This document shows, piece by piece, positions 7,817-16,158 of a DNA stretch of 37,313 nucleotides (positions are counted from its first letter, which is position 1; each line of letters starts with the position of its first letter). Position numbers and translations under genes: made by a program. The stretch is from DUUI01 sp964345765 (GTDB lineage: Bacteria > Bacillota_I > Bacilli_A > Erysipelotrichales > Erysipelotrichaceae), in NCBI GenBank assembly GCA_964345765.1, contig CAYFSJ010000011.1, positions 1 to 37,313 of the forward strand. The letters run 5' to 3'. The notes under the pieces are model-generated. The model was not told the DNA's origin. It saw nothing but the letters and a program-made list of their open reading frames with translations, and ran no database searches.

Positions 7817-9595
7817 ATGAGTCAGAAACAAAATCCAGTTACGATTAAGATTAATGGTCAAACGATTGTAACCCATGATAAAGAAACGGTCTTACATGCA
7901 GCCAATGAGAATGGGTTTAAGATTCCAACCCTTTGTCACTATCGTAAAATGGCCAAGGCCATTCCAGGGACAGGATCTTATCACTTTAATTCGGGTTCTT
8001 GTCGAGTCTGTATGGTGTTGGATGTTAAGCGTGATAAATTAGTGCCTGCCTGTGTGACGCCATGTGTAGAGGGGCTTGAAATTTCGATTGATTCACATCG
8101 TGTTATTCAAAATAGACGCAATGTCCTTGAGCTTATTCTTTCAGATCACCCTAAAGATTGTTTAACGTGTAAGATGAATGGTCAGTGTGAGCTTCAAGAC
8201 TTGGCGGCTGATGTTGAATTAAGACAGCTTCGTTATGAGGGTGAACAAAGACAGGAACCAATTGATGATAGTTCACTCTCGATTTTTAGAGATATGAATA
8301 AATGTATCTTCTGTAAACGATGTGTTGTCATGTGTAATGAAGTTCAGAAAGTAGGGGTTTTATCGGCGATGGGGCGTGGTTTTAATTCGACTGTGTCGAC
8401 TTCGTTTGAGCTTCCGCTTATGGATACCAATTGTACCTTCTGTGGTCAATGTATTTCTGTTTGTCCAACGGGTGCGATTACAGAAATTAGTAATATTGAC
8501 CATGTTTGGAAAGCCTTAGCCGATAAGAGTAAGTATGTGGTGGTACAGACTGCCCCTGCGACGCGTGTTGCCCTTGGTGAAGAGTTTGGCTATCCTGCTG
8601 GAACAAATGTGACTGGTAAGATGGTGGCTGCTTTAAGAAAGATGGGCTTTAATAGTGTGTTTGATACAAACTTTGCGGCTGATTTAACGATTATGGAGGA
8701 AGCGGCAGAACTAATTGATCGAATTAAAAATAACAAGACACTCCCAATATTGACGTCTTGTTGTCCTGGGTGGGTAAAATATCTTGAGCATCAATTTAGT
8801 GATATGTTGGATATTCCTTCTTCTTGTAAGTCACCCCATGAAATGTTTGGATCCATAACAAAGAGTTATTTTGCTCAAAAGAATAATCTTGATCCAAAAG
8901 ATATTGTGGTAGTGTCAGTCATGCCTTGTGTTGCTAAGAAATATGAGTCAGCTCGACCTGAACTTGGCCATGAAGAGGGGTATAGCGATGTTGATATTGT
9001 TATTACGACTCGAGAGTTGGCTAAGATGATTCATGAAATCTCTATTGATTTTACGCATCTTGAAGATGAAGATTTTGATCATCCATTTGGTGAGTCTAGT
9101 GGTGCGGGTCAAATCTTCGCCAGTAGTGGAGGTGTGATTGAGGCGGCTTTAAGAACGGCTTATGAATGGTTGACCAATGAAGAGTTGAAGGAAATTGATT
9201 TTAAAGCGTTAAGAGGCCTTGATGGAGCTAAGGAGGCGACTATCGATATTAATGGAAGACCATTTAGAATTGGGGTAGTCTCTGGTCTGGGTAATGCCAA
9301 TACATTATTAAGACAAATTCGTGATGGTAAAGAACATTATGATGCGATAGAAATAATGGCTTGTCCTGGAGGATGTATTGCGGGTGGTGGACAACCGTAT
9401 CATTATAATAATCCAGACATCCTGAAGGCGAGAATGCAGTGTTCGTATGATATTGATAAGAACAAGGTCATTCGTCAATCTCATAAGAATCCACTTATTA
9501 AACAATTGTATGATGAGTATTTGGGAGAACCTTATTATGGTGAGATGGCTCATAAACTACTTCATACAAGCTATGTAAAACGAACTAAGATGTAA
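7817..9595 (+). CDS. hydA: [FeFe] hydrogenase catalytic subunit
   Basis: It reduces protons to H2 (or the reverse) at the H-cluster. The 592 residues carry an N-terminal [2Fe-2S] domain (Cys 40, 62, 65, 79), the His-Cys3 cluster (His111, Cys115, 118, 124), two [4Fe-4S] ferredoxin clusters (Cys 163-173 and 206-216), and all three H-cluster signatures: TSCCPGW (313-319), MPCVAKK (369-375) and MACPGGC (514-520). The proton-relay Cys315 and the ligands Cys316, 371, 516 and 520 are present, so it should be active. Oddity: the loop between the first two [2Fe-2S] cysteines is 21 residues, about ten longer than in the clostridial enzymes I know. A strong AGGAGG precedes the ATG. The maturases HydE, F and G are not in the window. 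Confidence 0.95.
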   Translation: MSQKQNPVTIKINGQTIVTHDKETVLHAANENGFKIPTLCHYRKMAKAIPGTGSYHFNSGSCRVCMVLDVKRDKLVPACVTPCVEGLEISIDSHRVIQNRRNVLELILSDHPKDCLTCKMNGQCELQDLAADVELRQLRYEGEQRQEPIDDSSLSIFRDMNKCIFCKRCVVMCNEVQKVGVLSAMGRGFNSTVSTSFELPLMDTNCTFCGQCISVCPTGAITEISNIDHVWKALADKSKYVVVQTAPATRVALGEEFGYPAGTNVTGKMVAALRKMGFNSVFDTNFAADLTIMEEAAELIDRIKNNKTLPILTSCCPGWVKYLEHQFSDMLDIPSSCKSPHEMFGSITKSYFAQKNNLDPKDIVVVSVMPCVAKKYESARPELGHEEGYSDVDIVITTRELAKMIHEISIDFTHLEDEDFDHPFGESSGAGQIFASSGGVIEAALRTAYEWLTNEELKEIDFKALRGLDGAKEATIDINGRPFRIGVVSGLGNANTLLRQIRDGKEHYDAIEIMACPGGCIAGGGQPYHYNNPDILKARMQCSYDIDKNKVIRQSHKNPLIKQLYDEYLGEPYYGEMAHKLLHTSYVKRTKM

Positions 9596-9619
9596 AAAAA
9601 GCTCAAATTTGAGCTTTTT
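9596..9619. terminator. Bidirectional terminator between hydA and the GNAT gene
   Basis: A perfect palindrome: five A, then GCTCAAATTTGAGC (9601-9614), then five T. It has a U-tract on both strands, so it can stop transcription from hydA (+) and from the convergent GNAT gene (-), whose stop codon is three bases away. Confidence 0.9.
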
Positions 9620-9621
9620 CT

Positions 9622-10029
9622 TTACCCTCTTAGAAAGCCGATTAGTGCTTTATCAATGAAAGGTTTATAGTTTTGAGATTGATAGAAGGCGATAGCTTCT
9701 TTATCAAATTGGTCGGTGACAATGTAGAAGGCTCTGACATCGTGATATCTTTGGGAGGCACTCTCTAATAGTTTAGAACCAATTTGTTGGCGTGTGTATT
9801 CTCGTTTAACAATTAAATCTTGGACCAGAACTATGTGTTGTGCATCTCCGACACAGCGGACAAAACCAATTAGTTCATTTTCTTTGAATGCACCTAAAAC
9901 ATAGATTGAATTGTCGAATGCCAACTTCAATTTATTGTCATCTTTTAAATAGGCGTTCCAAGCATATTGTTTATATATTGTTTTGACTTCTTGTATATAA
10001 CTTGAGTCAAATTCTTTATATTGAATCAT
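9622..10029 (-). CDS. GNAT-family N-acetyltransferase
   Basis: The protein has 135 residues with the GNAT layout: IYVLGAFKENELIGFVR (strands 2-3), VQDLIVKREYTRQQIGSKLL (motif A with the acetyl-CoA pyrophosphate loop RQQIGS), and a C-terminal FYIVTDQFDKEAIAFYQSQNYKPF segment. The acceptor cannot be deduced. The start codon is preceded by no Shine-Dalgarno, and a consensus-like promoter puts transcription start on the ATG itself (see 10036-10064). It converges on hydA with a shared terminator and diverges from the glycosylase-family gene. Confidence 0.85.
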   Translation of the reverse strand: MIQYKEFDSSYIQEVKTIYKQYAWNAYLKDDNKLKLAFDNSIYVLGAFKENELIGFVRCVGDAQHIVLVQDLIVKREYTRQQIGSKLLESASQRYHDVRAFYIVTDQFDKEAIAFYQSQNYKPFIDKALIGFLRG

Positions 10030-10035
10030 AACTAT

Positions 10036-10064
10036 AATATAGGCTAAAAAGGGTTAGTTGGCAA
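10036..10064 (-). promoter_or_regulatory. GNAT gene promoter, predicted leaderless start
   Basis: On the minus strand, TTGCCA (10064-10059) and TATATT (10041-10036) are each one base from consensus and separated by exactly 17 bases. Six bases lie between the -10 and the ATG, so the start point falls at 10029, the A of the start codon. Confidence 0.65.
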
Positions 10065-10104
10065 TAATTGTTACAATGATGTCATAATAATTAAAAGGAT
10101 GTGA

Positions 10105-10683
10105 GTGAATGTGATTGATAAGATACGACAACAAATTCGAGATGACAAGATGAATTTAGAGTATAAAACGTTAGGATACCAACCACTCTTTTTAGCTGAT
10201 AAAGAATCTAAGATACTGATTGTTGGTCAAGCACCTGGGATTAAAGCTCAAACTATCATGATTCCATTTAAAGATGTAAGTGGAGATCGTTTAAAAGATT
10301 GGTTGGGAGTAAGTGAAGAGGAATTTAGAAACCCTGAGAATTTCTCATTCTTACCGATGGACTTTTATTTTCCTGGTAAAGGTAAGAGTGGAGATTTACC
10401 ACCTAGAAAAGGTTTTGCTCAGAAATGGCATCCAAAATTGATCGAACAGATGCCTCATTTAGAGTTGATTATCTTGGCGGGCACTTATGCCCAAGAATAC
10501 TATTTACATTCAAAAAGAAAAAAGAACTTAACTGAAACAGTTAAGTCCTTCAAAGAGTATCTTCCTACTTATTTTCCGCTTGTTCATCCATCACCACTGA
10601 ATTTAAGGTGGTTGAAACTTAATCCTTGGTTTGAACAAGAGGTTTTGCCTGAATTAAGGAGAGTGGTTAGGGGGATAATATAA
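10105..10683 (+). CDS. Uracil-DNA glycosylase superfamily protein
   Basis: The protein has 192 residues. The N-terminal motif ILIVGQAPGIKAQ resembles the GxAPG water-activating motif of families 4 and 5, and the C-terminal VHPSPLN resembles the HPSP DNA-binding loop. PFKDVSGDRLKDWLG and FYFPGKGKSGDLPPRKGFAQKW between them are typical of the small bacterial UDG-like group with unconfirmed substrate. Start: GTG 10105 follows AAAGGA at good spacing; GTG 10111 is an alternative. The 3' end overlaps the convergent allB by 17 bases. A role in excising damaged bases is likely; specificity for uracil is not established. Confidence 0.8.
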   Translation: MNVIDKIRQQIRDDKMNLEYKTLGYQPLFLADKESKILIVGQAPGIKAQTIMIPFKDVSGDRLKDWLGVSEEEFRNPENFSFLPMDFYFPGKGKSGDLPPRKGFAQKWHPKLIEQMPHLELIILAGTYAQEYYLHSKRKKNLTETVKSFKEYLPTYFPLVHPSPLNLRWLKLNPWFEQEVLPELRRVVRGII

Positions 10684-12016
10684 ACTCACCATTGAACTCA
10701 TCGGTGACACCAGATTCTTTAGAGTAGACAAGACGACCTTTACTAAAAGTCGAATCAATTTGACAGTTTACTTTAAAATTGGTGTATGCACTGAATTTGT
10801 TTTTATATTCATAATCTTCTTCTTGAATAGTATAACTTTGGTTTGGATCAATAATGCATAAGTCAGCATCATTACCAATTTCTATCGAGCCCTTATTTTT
10901 AATATTGAATCTTTTAGCAACATTAGTAGCAGTGATATTCACAAAATGGTTTAAATCCATTTTTCGATTTATGACTGCTTCAGAATAAAGAAGGTCATAG
11001 ACATTTTGAAGACCACTAATTCCACCCCATGCATCCATGAAAGGTTTTTGTTTTAAGTCGATGGTACAAGGGGAATGATCTGATACAACAAATTCTATAT
11101 CACCATTAAACAAATGATTCCATAATCTTTCCATATTGTCTTTATCTCGAATTGGAGGGGCACATTTCGCAAAGGTGCCAATCTGATTCGCTTTTTCTAT
11201 ATCCATAGCAAGATAATGGGTTGTTGTCTCGCAAGTTATATCTACACCCTCTTGTTTGGCCTTTATGATGAGTTCTAGTCCCTTAGTACTACTAACATGG
11301 CAAATGTGAATTGGGCAACTAGTTTCTTTTGAAAATAGAATAGCTCTAGAAATGGCTTCTTCTTCAATGATTGAAGAACGGTATTTTTCAAAATCAATGT
11401 AATTATCGACATTATTCTTAAGGGCTTCTTGGGTTGATCGTTGAACTAAATCATCATTTTCAGCGTGAATCATTAAAGGTTTATTTGTTTTTGAAATAGC
11501 ATGCATTCCATTTAGAAGTGAATAATCATCGACATGATGCATCTCACCTTCAATTGAATAATCACCAGATTTTGTCAAAAATGCCTTATAGCCTATAACA
11601 CCGGCTTGGTCCATATCTTCGAGATCATCTATATTATTTGGGGTAAGAGCACTTAGTAAAAAGACATCAACTTTTAATTGACCTTGACCACTTTGTAGTT
11701 TTTGATTCAATGTGTCCACATTCTCAGTGCAAGGAAGTTGGTTTAATGGCATTTCAATAAAACTCGTTACGCCTCCTTTAGCAGCGGCACTAGTTCCTGT
11801 GATATACCCTTCCCACTGAGTTCGTCCAGGTTGACTTATGTGTACGTGAGCATCAATCATACCAGGAGTGACAACTTTATTAGATGCGTCAATAATGTTT
11901 TTTGCATCAGACAGAAGGGGTTGGATGGCAACAATTTTTCCATCCTTAATCCCTATGTCAGTAATTTTAGTAGAATTCGGGGTTACTACTAATCCATTTT
12001 TAATAATTAAATCCAT
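10667..12016 (-). CDS. allB: Allantoinase
   Basis: It hydrolyses allantoin to allantoate. The 449 residues match AllB length and carry the binuclear metal centre of cyclic amidohydrolases: DAHVH (His57, His59), the carbamylated Lys in GYKAF (Lys144), HAEN (His184), HICHVSS (His240) and SDHSPC (Asp313). The segment ISQPGRTQWEGYITGTSAAA and EMPLNQLPCT are allantoinase-like rather than dihydroorotase or hydantoinase (allantoinases have MPLN here). It is the last gene of the seven-gene minus-strand operon; its start codon touches the end of the binding-protein-like gene. It converges on the glycosylase-family gene with an overlap and no visible terminator between them. Confidence 0.92.
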   Translation of the reverse strand: MDLIIKNGLVVTPNSTKITDIGIKDGKIVAIQPLLSDAKNIIDASNKVVTPGMIDAHVHISQPGRTQWEGYITGTSAAAKGGVTSFIEMPLNQLPCTENVDTLNQKLQSGQGQLKVDVFLLSALTPNNIDDLEDMDQAGVIGYKAFLTKSGDYSIEGEMHHVDDYSLLNGMHAISKTNKPLMIHAENDDLVQRSTQEALKNNVDNYIDFEKYRSSIIEEEAISRAILFSKETSCPIHICHVSSTKGLELIIKAKQEGVDITCETTTHYLAMDIEKANQIGTFAKCAPPIRDKDNMERLWNHLFNGDIEFVVSDHSPCTIDLKQKPFMDAWGGISGLQNVYDLLYSEAVINRKMDLNHFVNITATNVAKRFNIKNKGSIEIGNDADLCIIDPNQSYTIQEEDYEYKNKFSAYTNFKVNCQIDSTFSKGRLVYSKESGVTDEFNGEFILSP

Positions 12017-12933
12017 TATCTGTTTGCCGTTACATAGTCTAATACAGACTCATCAACTAATGTTGAATAATCAACCACCTCATCAATTATTCTAGCATCA
12101 ACTTGATACTGTCCATACTTTTCATACTCTTCTTGACCAATTTCAATTGTTGGTGCCCACATGCCTTCTTTTATAAAACGATTTACAGTTTCAACACCAA
12201 CTTCAACAGAGTTATTTGGCCAACGTTCTTTTAGAATATCTTTTACGTCTTCACCAGAATGAGACAATAACCAGTCTAAACCTTTTTGGATTCCTAAAGC
12301 AAAACGATGATTAAGTTGTTTAGGATCATCAGCCACTTCTAAAGTTGAATAGTAGATACTCCAAGGAACAGGGATTCCATCAGTTGCCATTTCAGCAACC
12401 ACATATCCTTTGTTCTCTGAAACAATTTGATCGGCATTAGCCGCTTGAGTAAAGTAGAAATCACCCAGTGTTCCATTAGTAAAACCATCGTAAAGCATAC
12501 TATCAACGAAATCATGTATGACATGAACTTTAGAAGTATCAACACCTTTGTCTTTAAGTGTGCCAATGAAGAATATATATCCACTGGCACCGCCATCACT
12601 AGGAATTAGAACGGATTTATTCTCTAAATCGTTCCAACTGAAATTATCATTTTTCTCTCGAGAAACGAGTTTGAATGGACAACGTGATGATATTTTGGCG
12701 AAACAACTATATTCTCCAATTTTATGATGCTGATACATCGAAGGAACCCAAATGCCTCCACAAACGGCATGATAACCATTGTTTTGAATATCATCCAGGA
12801 CTTTTGGCCAAGGATTTGGGATATCAGTCTCTACTTTAAGACCTAATTCTTCAAAGAAACCTTCTCTTTCTGCAATATATTGTGGAAGATAATTAATTGA
12901 ATTACCTGTTGACGAAATTTTATAAATATCCAT
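12016..12933 (-). CDS. Substrate-binding-fold protein (NMT1/THI5/SsuA type) without signal peptide
   Basis: The protein has 305 residues. YLPQYIAEREGFFEELGLKV near the N-terminus, the Gly-rich IPSDGGASGY near the middle, DSMLYDGFTNGTLGDFYFTQ and a helical C-terminal half with YGQYQVDARIIDEVVDY match periplasmic-binding proteins of the SsuA/NMT1/THI5 type. It begins MDIYKISSTGN with no signal sequence, lipobox or transmembrane segment, and no ABC permease or ATPase is nearby, so it should be cytosolic. It sits within the allantoin operon between the racemase-fold gene (10-base gap) and allB. It could be a ligand sensor, or an enzyme built on this fold as THI5 and MqnA/MqnD are. I cannot assign a reaction. 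Confidence 0.75.
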   Translation of the reverse strand: MDIYKISSTGNSINYLPQYIAEREGFFEELGLKVETDIPNPWPKVLDDIQNNGYHAVCGGIWVPSMYQHHKIGEYSCFAKISSRCPFKLVSREKNDNFSWNDLENKSVLIPSDGGASGYIFFIGTLKDKGVDTSKVHVIHDFVDSMLYDGFTNGTLGDFYFTQAANADQIVSENKGYVVAEMATDGIPVPWSIYYSTLEVADDPKQLNHRFALGIQKGLDWLLSHSGEDVKDILKERWPNNSVEVGVETVNRFIKEGMWAPTIEIGQEEYEKYGQYQVDARIIDEVVDYSTLVDESVLDYVTANR

Positions 12934-12943
12934 AATGACTCCT

Positions 12944-13666
12944 TTATTTGAAATACTGTTCTAATGGTTGATTGGGTGTTTTGTATTTTCTAATTTTAGA
13001 ATGTTTCAAATTCGTCTCAACCATCATCTCGGCTACTTTGACTGCTACTTGGGCTGGGTCTAAGACAATGATTCCTAATTCTTTTTCAAGGTCTAAGTTA
13101 TATCCGCTTAAGCCACCACTACCTAAAACAATGAGTTCAGCTCCATCATTTTTCATAATTGAATTAATGGATTCAATAAGTTTATTAAAGGTATATTCTC
13201 TTTCTTCAACGCATTGTTGAACGGTAAGATCTACAGCACGGACACTAGCACATTTAGTATCTAAACCTTGCATTTTGATCATATCTTCCATTGCTGGAAC
13301 AAAACTATCGAGTGTAGTTAATACAGAGAATTTATGAGCTAATGGAAAGGCCATAACCATTGCTGTTTCGGACATACTTAGTACTGGAATATCTAAAGCT
13401 TCTTTTAATCCGTTAACTCCTAAGTTTCCAAAACCGCAGACTACGACGGCATCAATTTTTTCTTCTTCAACAACTTTTAAAATTTCCCTGTGAAACGACC
13501 ATGCCGATTGATAATCAGCAAAAGTTGAATCTATGGCAGGAGTTCCCTTAGGGTTAGTTAGAGGAATCAGTGTTGTACCCTCATGTAAAGGTACAACACT
13601 AACAGTCTCCATGATTTTATCTGTTACTTGTTTTGAGCTATTTGGATTAGCAATCAAGATTTTCAT
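12944..13666 (-). CDS. Asp/Glu/hydantoin racemase-fold protein; candidate allantoin racemase lacking the catalytic cysteines
   Basis: The protein has 240 residues starting MKILIANPNSS, the classic opening of the hydantoin/allantoin racemase family (HpxA, HyuE). The position suggests an allantoin racemase. However, the two catalytic Cys of the family are absent. The first motif (usually ACFGDPG) reads CGFGNLG, with Gly78 in place of the Cys and a Cys one position earlier. The second (usually LGCAGM) reads LGSGGL, with Ser183 in place of Cys. Either it uses another mechanism, acts on a different ureide, or is a decarboxylase- or maleate-isomerase-like relative. It overlaps the carrier gene upstream by one base. 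Confidence 0.7.
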   Translation of the reverse strand: MKILIANPNSSKQVTDKIMETVSVVPLHEGTTLIPLTNPKGTPAIDSTFADYQSAWSFHREILKVVEEEKIDAVVVCGFGNLGVNGLKEALDIPVLSMSETAMVMAFPLAHKFSVLTTLDSFVPAMEDMIKMQGLDTKCASVRAVDLTVQQCVEEREYTFNKLIESINSIMKNDGAELIVLGSGGLSGYNLDLEKELGIIVLDPAQVAVKVAEMMVETNLKHSKIRKYKTPNQPLEQYFK

Positions 13667-14925
13667 TAAGCTGGCTCCGGTGAACCCTCTTCATAACTCA
13701 CTTTAACTTTTCCGTCAAAGACATCACGAGAGAATTCGTTCTCTTCATCGGCTATTACTAATGCGATCAAAGCATCGCCAGCAACGTTAGGAACAGTTGT
13801 AATTGCTCCACGGAACCAGTCAACACCAGCTATGAAGGCAACTCCCTCAACTGGTAAAGCTAATGTAGGCATTAATGAAGCAAAGATGACAAGTGCTCCA
13901 CCTGGCACAGCTAGGGTACCCATACAAGCTAATGTTGATAGAACAACAATTTGAACTAAACGAGCAGGGGTTACATCTATGTTAAAGATCTGAATAATAA
14001 AGATAGCAGCAATTGATAAGAAGACGGCTTGTCCAGCACTATTTAAGACCATTCCTAATGGGTTAACTAGACCGTTAATACGATTTGAAACACCTAATTT
14101 TTCAACTGAGTCTTTCATTTTAATTGGAAGCGACATGGCTGATGAAGTTGTTGTGGCTGCCATTAAAGACATTGGGATAATTTTCTTTGTTAACTCAATT
14201 GGATTAACACGAACTTTAATTGAAACTAAAATGATATAAATTAACATGATTAGAGCAGTTGCGAGTAAGATTGTTAATAAATATTTACCAAGTGATAATA
14301 AGACAGAGAATCCTGTTGTCCCAGCAACTTGAGCAAGCAGAGCTAAAACCCCTAATGGAGCAATCTTCATTACATTACCAATAATAGTTAAGAGCGTTTT
14401 ATTCATAGTTTTAACTAGATCAAGAAGTTTTGTGTCTCCAGTTCTATGAATGTATTGAGATGTAGCGATACCAAAGAATAAAGCAAAGACGATAACTTGC
14501 ATCATATTCCCAGCTCCTAATGAAGCGACAATATTACTTGGGAAGAACCCAACAATAATTTGTTGGACAGTTAAATTATGTCCGGTGATATCAACTGAGG
14601 CAGGAACTAAATCTAATCCAACACCTGGACGAATAACATAAGCAAACATGACTCCGATTGCTGCAGCAATAACGGTTGACACTATAAAGTAGATAAAGAT
14701 TTTAAATCCTAATTTCCCAAGTTCAGCTGGTGATAAACTTCCAACTGCTTCGGTAACGGCACCTAAGATAACAAGTGGTACACTCATCATCACTAAGTTT
14801 AAAAAGATTTGTCCAATGACTCCGATTGGAGCGATTTTCTCCCCAAAGATAACTCCTAGGGCTAGACCTATAATGGAGGCAACTAATATTTGGGTTGTAA
14901 GTGAAATTTTATTTAATTTTTTCAT
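13666..14925 (-). CDS. DAACS-family Na+-coupled symporter, predicted ureide (allantoin) carrier
   Basis: The 419 residues have the glutamate-transporter (GltPh/DctA) architecture: eight hydrophobic helices, hairpin 1 AATTTSSAMSLP (256-267), TM7 NPLGMVLNSAGQ (288-299), hairpin 2 GTLAVPGGA (336-344) and TM8 GVDWFRGAITTVPNVAGD (367-384). Compared with GltPh, Asp390, Asn401 and Asp405 are conserved (Asp369, Asn380, Asp384). The substrate-contacting Asp394 and Arg397 are Gly373 and Thr376, and the TM7 NMDGT is NSAGQ. Such changes argue against an acidic amino acid and for a neutral substrate. Being inside the allantoin operon, it is the probable allantoin or allantoate importer. The short C-terminal tail is acidic. 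Confidence 0.85.
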   Translation of the reverse strand: MKKLNKISLTTQILVASIIGLALGVIFGEKIAPIGVIGQIFLNLVMMSVPLVILGAVTEAVGSLSPAELGKLGFKIFIYFIVSTVIAAAIGVMFAYVIRPGVGLDLVPASVDITGHNLTVQQIIVGFFPSNIVASLGAGNMMQVIVFALFFGIATSQYIHRTGDTKLLDLVKTMNKTLLTIIGNVMKIAPLGVLALLAQVAGTTGFSVLLSLGKYLLTILLATALIMLIYIILVSIKVRVNPIELTKKIIPMSLMAATTTSSAMSLPIKMKDSVEKLGVSNRINGLVNPLGMVLNSAGQAVFLSIAAIFIIQIFNIDVTPARLVQIVVLSTLACMGTLAVPGGALVIFASLMPTLALPVEGVAFIAGVDWFRGAITTVPNVAGDALIALVIADEENEFSRDVFDGKVKVSYEEGSPEPA

Positions 14926-14941
14926 AACTTCTCCTTTTTTG

Positions 14942-16147
14942 TTAATAAGCTATTTCTTTTAAATATTCAATTAGGCATTTTACACCTAATGTTAAGTCTT
15001 CAATTTTGGATGCTTCCTTTGGATTATGACTAATTCCATCAATACTAGGTACAAATACTAAAGCAGTAGGGATAAGTTGACCAAATATTTGTGCATCATG
15101 GCCAGCACCCGACACCATCACTTCGTATGACCAATTATTCTTTTGACAGAGTTTTTCAAGTTGTTGGTGCATCTGGGTATCTAGTTCAACTGGTTCTGAG
15201 TCCATGTATTTATCAATCTCTACTTCAACTTGTTCTTGTTGAGCGGTCATCTCTATTGTATTGATAAGTTCTTGTTCGACTTGATTTAATTGATGTACAT
15301 CTTTCCCCCTTAAATCAATACTGAAATTAACTTCACCAACAATCACATTTGATGAGTTCGGAAATACCTCTAGATGTCCTACTGTTATGACCATTTCTTG
15401 CTTTATTAGTTCATTTAACTTCACAATCATTTTTGAAGTGGCTAGTAAAGCATCTTTACGATAATTCATTGGTGTTGTTCCGGCATGATTGGCTTGTCCC
15501 TTAACATTCACATTGAATCTTTTCTGGCCAACAATATGTGTTACCAATCCTAATTGTTTTTGAGTTCTTTCCAAGACTTGACCTTGTTCAATATGCAACT
15601 CGATAAAGTGACTAACACTCTTAAAGAATTCATTTGGGCTTTGATTGTATTTGAAGTTTAAGTTCTTCATTGCCTCTTCAAGTGAGATACCATCATTGTC
15701 TTTAATTAGGAGAGTTTGGGGTTCTGCGGTATTGACGACATTCCTAGAACCCCAAAACGTATAGGGGAATCGAGATCCCTCTTCTTCGGCCAAGCTAACA
15801 ACAGAAATTGTTTTTTTGGGTTGGCCAAAATATTGTTGACAATATTCAATTGCGATTAAACCAGCAATGATTCCGTATTGGCCATCTAATTGACCACCAT
15901 TCTTAACAGTATCGATATGAGAACCAATTAGAATAGTGTCTTCCGTTTGACCTTTTAAGGTAGTAAACAAATTACCAATCGAATCGTACTCGCTACTTAA
16001 TCCATGTTTAGTCATTTCTTCTTTAATTAAGTCTTGAGTTAAAGACCATTCTTTAGAATAAAGAAGGCGAGTTAATCCACCTGAGTCATCATGAGCAAAC
16101 TGACTAATCCAATCTATTTTTTGTTGTACTTGTTGTTTTATATCCAT
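14942..16147 (-). CDS. allC: Allantoate amidohydrolase (M20 family)
   Basis: It cleaves allantoate to (S)-ureidoglycine, CO2 and ammonia. The 401 residues show the M20 amidohydrolase signature: GSHIDT (His77, Asp79), GGQLDG (Asp88), the catalytic/metal LAEEEGSRFP (around 119-128), ELHIEQG (His185) and ANHAGTTPM in the dimerisation-domain boundary, then SGAGHDAQ near the C-terminus. N-carbamoyl-L-amino-acid hydrolases and beta-ureidopropionase share these motifs, so the specific call rests on its place between allD and the carrier in an allB/allD/allE operon. Confidence 0.9.
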   Translation of the reverse strand: MDIKQQVQQKIDWISQFAHDDSGGLTRLLYSKEWSLTQDLIKEEMTKHGLSSEYDSIGNLFTTLKGQTEDTILIGSHIDTVKNGGQLDGQYGIIAGLIAIEYCQQYFGQPKKTISVVSLAEEEGSRFPYTFWGSRNVVNTAEPQTLLIKDNDGISLEEAMKNLNFKYNQSPNEFFKSVSHFIELHIEQGQVLERTQKQLGLVTHIVGQKRFNVNVKGQANHAGTTPMNYRKDALLATSKMIVKLNELIKQEMVITVGHLEVFPNSSNVIVGEVNFSIDLRGKDVHQLNQVEQELINTIEMTAQQEQVEVEIDKYMDSEPVELDTQMHQQLEKLCQKNNWSYEVMVSGAGHDAQIFGQLIPTALVFVPSIDGISHNPKEASKIEDLTLGVKCLIEYLKEIAY

Positions 16148-16158
16148 AGTCTAATCCT

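Noticed and set aside
9308..9553. Minus-strand open frame inside the end of hydA
   Set aside because: It is antisense to the conserved H-cluster region and C-terminus; it has no recognisable domain or ribosome site.
12016..12933. Ordinary ABC-transporter substrate-binding lipoprotein
   Set aside because: There is no signal peptide or lipobox, and no permease or ATPase gene is nearby.
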